A stretch of DNA of 64,000 nucleotides, taken from Paenibacillus sp. 37 (lineage in GTDB: Bacteria > Bacillota > Bacilli > Paenibacillales > Paenibacillaceae). Under the pieces are notes generated by a model. The model had not been told where the DNA came from. It saw nothing but the letters and a program-made list of their open reading frames with translations, and did not search any database. Position numbers and translations under genes: made by a program. Below are positions 60,534 through 64,000 of the stretch, piece after piece. The DNA lies in contig NZ_CP043761.1 in the NCBI RefSeq assembly GCF_008386395.1, positions 5,828,001 to 5,892,000 of the forward strand, in the 5' to 3' direction. How positions within the stretch are numbered: the stretch's first letter is position 1; each line of letters opens with the position of its first letter.

Positions 60534-61214
60534 ATGAGTACCATTCTTGTTGTTGATGATGAACCCGATATCCGTGATGTCATTCATGTCTATTTACGTA
60601 ACGAAGGATATCAGGTCATTGAAGCAGCCAATGGTGAAGAAGCGCTAAATATTATCAATACAACATCGGTCCAACTCGTTATTCTGGATGTTATGATGCC
60701 CATTATGGATGGAATCAAAGCCTGCTTCAAAATAAGAGAAGTATCACCCACTCCCATTATTATGTTATCCGCCAAGGAAGAAGACATTGATAAAATCACG
60801 GGCCTGACTACCGGGGCCGACGATTACATGGTCAAACCGTTTAATCCGTTAGAATTACTGGCTCGCGTTAAGGCTCAGCTCCGACGTCAAACACTCATTG
60901 GCAAAGCTGAATTTGATTCACTTATCCTGATTAAAGACCTTGTCGTTGATACGAGTAAACATTCTGTTAAGCTCAAAGATAATGACATTTCACTTACACC
61001 ACTGGAGTTTTCCATTCTGGTGCTGCTCGCCAGCCATTCTGGACAAGTATTTAGCTCCGAGAAAATTTACGAAACCGTATGGAAAGAACCTTACGGGTAT
61101 TCGGATAATACGGTGATGGTTCATATTCGTAACCTGCGAGAGAAATTGGAAGTAAATCCGCGCGAACCTCAGTACATTAAAACGGTATGGGGAGTGGGAT
61201 ATAAAATTGATTAA
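60534..61214 (+). CDS. OmpR/PhoB family response regulator
   Basis: A 226-residue two-domain regulator. The receiver domain has the acidic pair D8/D9, phosphoacceptor D52 (VILDVMMP), S79 and K101 (VKPF). The C-terminal winged helix covers about residues 130-225 (LTPLEFSILVLLASHSGQVFSSEKIYETVW...NTVMVHIRNLREKLE). By sequence it looks VanR-like. It overlaps the kinase gene by 8 bases and is probably cognate to it. AAGGAG precedes the ATG. Confidence 0.94.
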   Translation: MSTILVVDDEPDIRDVIHVYLRNEGYQVIEAANGEEALNIINTTSVQLVILDVMMPIMDGIKACFKIREVSPTPIIMLSAKEEDIDKITGLTTGADDYMVKPFNPLELLARVKAQLRRQTLIGKAEFDSLILIKDLVVDTSKHSVKLKDNDISLTPLEFSILVLLASHSGQVFSSEKIYETVWKEPYGYSDNTVMVHIRNLREKLEVNPREPQYIKTVWGVGYKID

Positions 61215-62307
61215 ACCATTACCACATTTTAAAAAAAAGATACAGATTAACATCCTATATCAAATGTTGATCAGTTTATTGATTTCATTTGTTGGCTCTG
61301 TGGGTGTAAATAATATGTTGATCATAGCTGCCGCAGAAATTAGTGAAAGATTTAATTGGCCTTCACTTCTTCACATTTTTCCTTATGTTTTAACACCAAT
61401 CTTCATCGTAATTTTCACGTTATTTTTTTTGTTTTCCACACGAAAAATTGTGAGAGATCTCATTACATTAGAGAAAGGGCTTCAATTCATATCCGAAGGA
61501 AATCTGAATTACAGGGTGCCCGTTAATCGACAAGATGAACTTGGGCGAGTCGCTTCCAACATCAATCACATGACAGAACAGTTAAAGCAACAGATTGCTA
61601 AAGAACGTGAATTGGAGCAATCCAAGATGGACATGATCACTGGCCTCTCACATGACCTGCGTACACCGCTTACCAGCATAATTGGTTATATTGAGCTTCT
61701 CAAATCAGAATCATTTCAAGACAAAGCAGAGTATGATCGTTTTATCCAGAACACCCATAACAAAGCAACGCATTTAAAGAAGCTGCTTGATGATTTATTT
61801 GAATACACACGTCTTAACGCAGTGAATACCCAATTGGATTTGAAAAAGGTTGACCTACGTCAGCTATTGGATCAATTGTTGTTTGAATTCGAACCTTTAG
61901 CTCAGGAACATGGGATTCGTATTGAAAAAAAACTCGGTGAGGCTCCGATTATGGTCTCTCTGGATAGTGATAAGATTGCACGAGCCATCGACAATCTCCT
62001 CATGAATGCACTGAAGTATTCCTTTAAACCGGGCACAATTCATGTTCGAATGAGTGTGCAGCCTAATCACGTTACCATTGAAGTAGAGAATAAAGGCATG
62101 CCTCTAACGATAGAACAAAAGAACAGACTGTTTGATCGCTTTTATAAGGTGGATTATTCGAGGAATAGCGAAGGCATTCAATCAGGATCTGGTCTGGGAC
62201 TTTCTATTGCGAGAAACATTGCGGAGTTACATCAGGGGACTCTAACACTAGAACATACGCGTAACGTATTTATATTCCAACTAAGCTTGCTTTCTAACAC
62301 CCAGTGA
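61207..62307 (+). CDS. Sensor histidine kinase (VanS-like)
   Basis: A 366-residue membrane kinase. Transmembrane helices lie at about 17-43 and 57-77 with only a short external loop of about 15 residues, so it may sense within the membrane or through a partner. HAMP follows (about 78-130), then the H box SHDLRTP (phospho-His149), an N box (NLLMNALKYS near 268) and G boxes ending GSGLGLSIARNIAE. The start is a TTG inside the last codons of the response regulator gene. DedA and two methyltransferases flank the pair. Confidence 0.93.
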   Translation: MIKPLPHFKKKIQINILYQMLISLLISFVGSVGVNNMLIIAAAEISERFNWPSLLHIFPYVLTPIFIVIFTLFFLFSTRKIVRDLITLEKGLQFISEGNLNYRVPVNRQDELGRVASNINHMTEQLKQQIAKERELEQSKMDMITGLSHDLRTPLTSIIGYIELLKSESFQDKAEYDRFIQNTHNKATHLKKLLDDLFEYTRLNAVNTQLDLKKVDLRQLLDQLLFEFEPLAQEHGIRIEKKLGEAPIMVSLDSDKIARAIDNLLMNALKYSFKPGTIHVRMSVQPNHVTIEVENKGMPLTIEQKNRLFDRFYKVDYSRNSEGIQSGSGLGLSIARNIAELHQGTLTLEHTRNVFIFQLSLLSNTQ

Positions 62308-62341
62308 AACATCAATAGCATTGATAATGGAGGAAACCGCA

Positions 62342-62920
62342 ATGAAAACATCCGAACCACTCCTTTTTCTGCAAGGATTCCTGAAGAACCCCAAACGAGT
62401 AGGCAGTGTCCTCCCCAGTTCCAAATTTCTAGCCTGTAAAATCGTCCAGTCTGTACCATGGGATGAGGTTAGAACCATCGCTGAACTGGGGCCAGGAACA
62501 GGAGCCATCACACGTCTCATGAGAGCACAATTACCGAAATCGGCAACCGTGTTTTTATTTGAAAGGGACCCCAAAATGAGAAGTAATCTGAAGAACACAT
62601 ATCCTGAATTCATGTTCCATTCGAATGCATCTTATCTATCAAAAAGGATCAATCAAGAACATGTTCATCAGTTGGATAGCATCATTTGCGGACTGCCCTT
62701 TTTTAATTTTTCCAGAGAAATGAGACAAAACATCCTGTCACAGATCCATACAGCGCTCCGACCTGGAGGCACATTAGTTTTATACCAGTACTCTCTTCAT
62801 ATGAGGAAACACTTAGCTGAGTTATTTGAGATGGAGAAAATTCAATTTGTGCCTTTCAACTTTCCTCCTGTTTTTGTGTATGTTTGTCGTAAAAGACAAG
62901 ATGAAGGACACACTCTATAA
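62342..62920 (+). CDS. Phospholipid N-methyltransferase-like SAM-dependent methyltransferase, copy 2
   Basis: A 192-residue paralogue of the 59910-60476 product with the same layout: FLQGFLKNPKRVGSVLPSS at the N-terminus, ELGPGTG (48-54), CGLPFFNF (116-123) and a C-terminal FVYVCRK ending. The two differ at many positions, so the duplication is not recent. GGAGG precedes the ATG. The gene ends 4 bases from the stop of the convergent SDR gene. Confidence 0.75.
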   Translation: MKTSEPLLFLQGFLKNPKRVGSVLPSSKFLACKIVQSVPWDEVRTIAELGPGTGAITRLMRAQLPKSATVFLFERDPKMRSNLKNTYPEFMFHSNASYLSKRINQEHVHQLDSIICGLPFFNFSREMRQNILSQIHTALRPGGTLVLYQYSLHMRKHLAELFEMEKIQFVPFNFPPVFVYVCRKRQDEGHTL

Positions 62921-62942
62921 ATGTTTAATGTCCTGTCTTGTC
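62895..62942. terminator. Inverted repeat spanning the ends of two convergent genes
   Basis: GACAAGA-N2-AGGACA pairs with TGTCCT-N1-TCTTGTC across a 17-base loop. It lies partly within both coding ends, and no T run is visible. Confidence 0.4.
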
Positions 62943-63707
62943 CTGTGAGGATCTAATCATGCGGGTCATCATCTTGCGCGGCAACAACCGCGGCATAAAC
63001 GCGATGAATCGGTTTCGAGCACCAGGCATAATTAACGTCTTGCCACGTAAGAAGCCTTGATACCCTTCTTCAGCCACCTGTCCCGCTTCCATGATTGGGC
63101 CCTGCAACATCTTCGAGACACCCATACCCGAACGATCAACAAATCCGGTAGATGTCAGACCTGGACACAGTGCCGTTACCGTAACGCCCGTTCCGTTTAC
63201 TTCATTCTCCAAAGCCTCAGTGAACGATAGCACGTATGCCTTTGTTGCATAATATACCGACATCATCGGTCCAGGGAAAAAACCTACCAACGAAGCCACA
63301 TTCATCACACCGCCGTGTCCACGTTGTATCATATCCGGCAAGAATAGCTTGGTCATGACGGTTAAAGCCTTGATATTCACGTCAATCATATTAACTTCTT
63401 GTTCCAGTTCCGTTTCCATAAACATCCCGAACAGACCGAAACCTGCTTTGTTGACAAGATAGTCAACAACAATCCCCTTTTCCTTCAGCTCATGATAAAT
63501 TTCCTGTGGTACCCCTGGTGCCGCAACATCTTTGGCAATAACCGTCGCCTGAATGCCATACTTTTTCTGATACTCCTGAGCTAGATCCTGTATTTTACCC
63601 TCGCTTCGTGCTACCAGCACAATATGATGTCCACCTTTGGCAAACCGATCTGCTAACTCTTTACCAATCCCACCCGATACCCCTGTGATTAGAACTGTCT
63701 TTCTCAT
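62925..63707 (-). CDS. SDR family NAD(P)-dependent oxidoreductase with NKAG variant
   Basis: A 260-residue short-chain dehydrogenase of the DltE/YqjQ-like type. The cofactor motif is TGVSGGIG (8-15), and the active site is S139, Y152xxxK156. The usual NNAG motif reads NKAG (86-89), a substitution at a structurally important position. The C-terminus is long and basic with a run of Met and Arg (PRLLPRKMMTRMIRSS). The substrate is unknown. It lies upstream of, and in the same direction as... nothing visible on this strand to the left; the partial TetR gene to its right may regulate it. Confidence 0.87.
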   Translation of the reverse strand: MRKTVLITGVSGGIGKELADRFAKGGHHIVLVARSEGKIQDLAQEYQKKYGIQATVIAKDVAAPGVPQEIYHELKEKGIVVDYLVNKAGFGLFGMFMETELEQEVNMIDVNIKALTVMTKLFLPDMIQRGHGGVMNVASLVGFFPGPMMSVYYATKAYVLSFTEALENEVNGTGVTVTALCPGLTSTGFVDRSGMGVSKMLQGPIMEAGQVAEEGYQGFLRGKTLIMPGARNRFIAFMPRLLPRKMMTRMIRSSQDKTGH

Positions 63708-63793
63708 ATCGTTACCTGCCTCTCTTTTCTATAAAATATGTTTCATCTGGAACATTAATTAGAATGGACGTTCTATAATGGTGAAAAAATAGA

Positions 63794-64000
63794 CTACTTC
63801 AGTATGAGATCCATAGATAGTGTCGATATACGAAGAAGTTTTTCCTTTGTCGTTGAAGTCTTGGCCATCACCCTTAGCCCAACCCCTACATTATGCAGAT
63901 ATTCCGCCAATACCTCGGCGTTGTACTCCGTTGTGAATTCATCTTCTTGCTGTCCCCACACCATAATGTCCTTGATTAGTTTCTCCGTATTTGCAAACAT
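63794..64000 (-). CDS. TetR/AcrR family regulator, C-terminal part only (cut by window edge)
   Basis: The frame is open to the right edge; the ATG at the last three bases is probably internal. The 68 visible residues (KLIKDIMVWGQQEDEF, then AEYLHNVGVGLRVMAKT) resemble the C-terminal ligand-binding domain of TetR regulators, in which a tail of this kind closes the domain. It probably regulates the adjacent SDR gene, which lies 86 bases downstream in the same direction. Confidence 0.65.
   Translation of the reverse strand: MFANTEKLIKDIMVWGQQEDEFTTEYNAEVLAEYLHNVGVGLRVMAKTSTTKEKLLRISTLSMDLILK

Noticed and set aside
1..64000. CRISPR arrays, tRNA or rRNA genes, insertion sequences, prophage genes
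   Set aside because: Looked for on both strands; no regularly spaced repeats, no cloverleaf or rRNA-like stretch, no transposase, integrase or phage structural protein was seen.

Overview
The window is chromosomal DNA of an endospore-forming, low-to-mid GC Bacillota, most probably a Paenibacillus. This is inferred from two alpha/beta small acid-soluble spore proteins, one with a textbook sigma-G promoter, and from the sporulation genes ylbJ, lytH and yunB. Bacillus-like gene neighbourhoods (yutJ-yuzB-yutI; lytH/lipA-yutD/yunB) and a futalosine-route menaquinone gene (mqnE) also point that way. No rRNA, tRNA, CRISPR array, prophage, transposase or plasmid gene was seen. The DNA is mostly ordinary core genome with short operons and hairpin terminators.

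Layout. 1-2.5 kb: two small exported proteins, an NAD(P)H-binding oxidoreductase and an ErpA/IscA-type Fe-S carrier. 2.5-6.3 kb: a 206-bp structured repeat, mqnE, then yutJ/yuzB/yutI. 6.3-15.6 kb: an SDR, a DUF2167 membrane protein, the methionine importer metNIQ behind a SAM riboswitch, a HEPN protein, heme A synthase ctaA, a thioredoxin-like protein and a DUF2515 protein. 15.7-21.2 kb: a SpoVB/MurJ-like flippase, DUF456 and HAD proteins, and a TetR regulator divergent from a strictosidine-synthase-like beta-propeller. 21.3-25 kb: a Mn-type ABC importer. 25-31.3 kb: two tandem paralogous class B penicillin-binding proteins, a membrane transglutaminase-like protein and a small membrane protein. 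31.5-36.4 kb: an MFS transporter, a Toprim protein, an SCO protein, a YfhP-like protein and the first SASP. 36.4-44 kb: trpS with a Trp T-box, an aldose epimerase, the second SASP, pepF, yycC and small proteins, and a truncated globin. 44-50 kb: ylbJ, nadK, yutD, lipA, lytH and yunB. 50-54 kb: pentose-phosphate genes tal, gnd and zwf. 54-64 kb: HxlR, Gfo/Idh and AraC genes, an ECF sigma/DUF3600 pair, a gene-poor stretch, and a five-gene cluster dedA - methyltransferase - response regulator - histidine kinase - methyltransferase, followed by an SDR and a partial TetR gene.

The two most interesting signals are these. (1) An intergenic element occurs three times (about 13.6, 32.9 and 52.0 kb). 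The copies share a multi-stem fold with compensatory base changes in two helices and an invariant single-stranded segment, so it behaves like a dispersed structured RNA/DNA element. (2) The 59.3-62.9 kb cluster sandwiches a two-component system between two paralogous phospholipid-methyltransferase-like proteins behind a DedA protein, with a tandem 11-bp repeat upstream. It looks like a self-contained envelope-lipid response module; that function is an inference.
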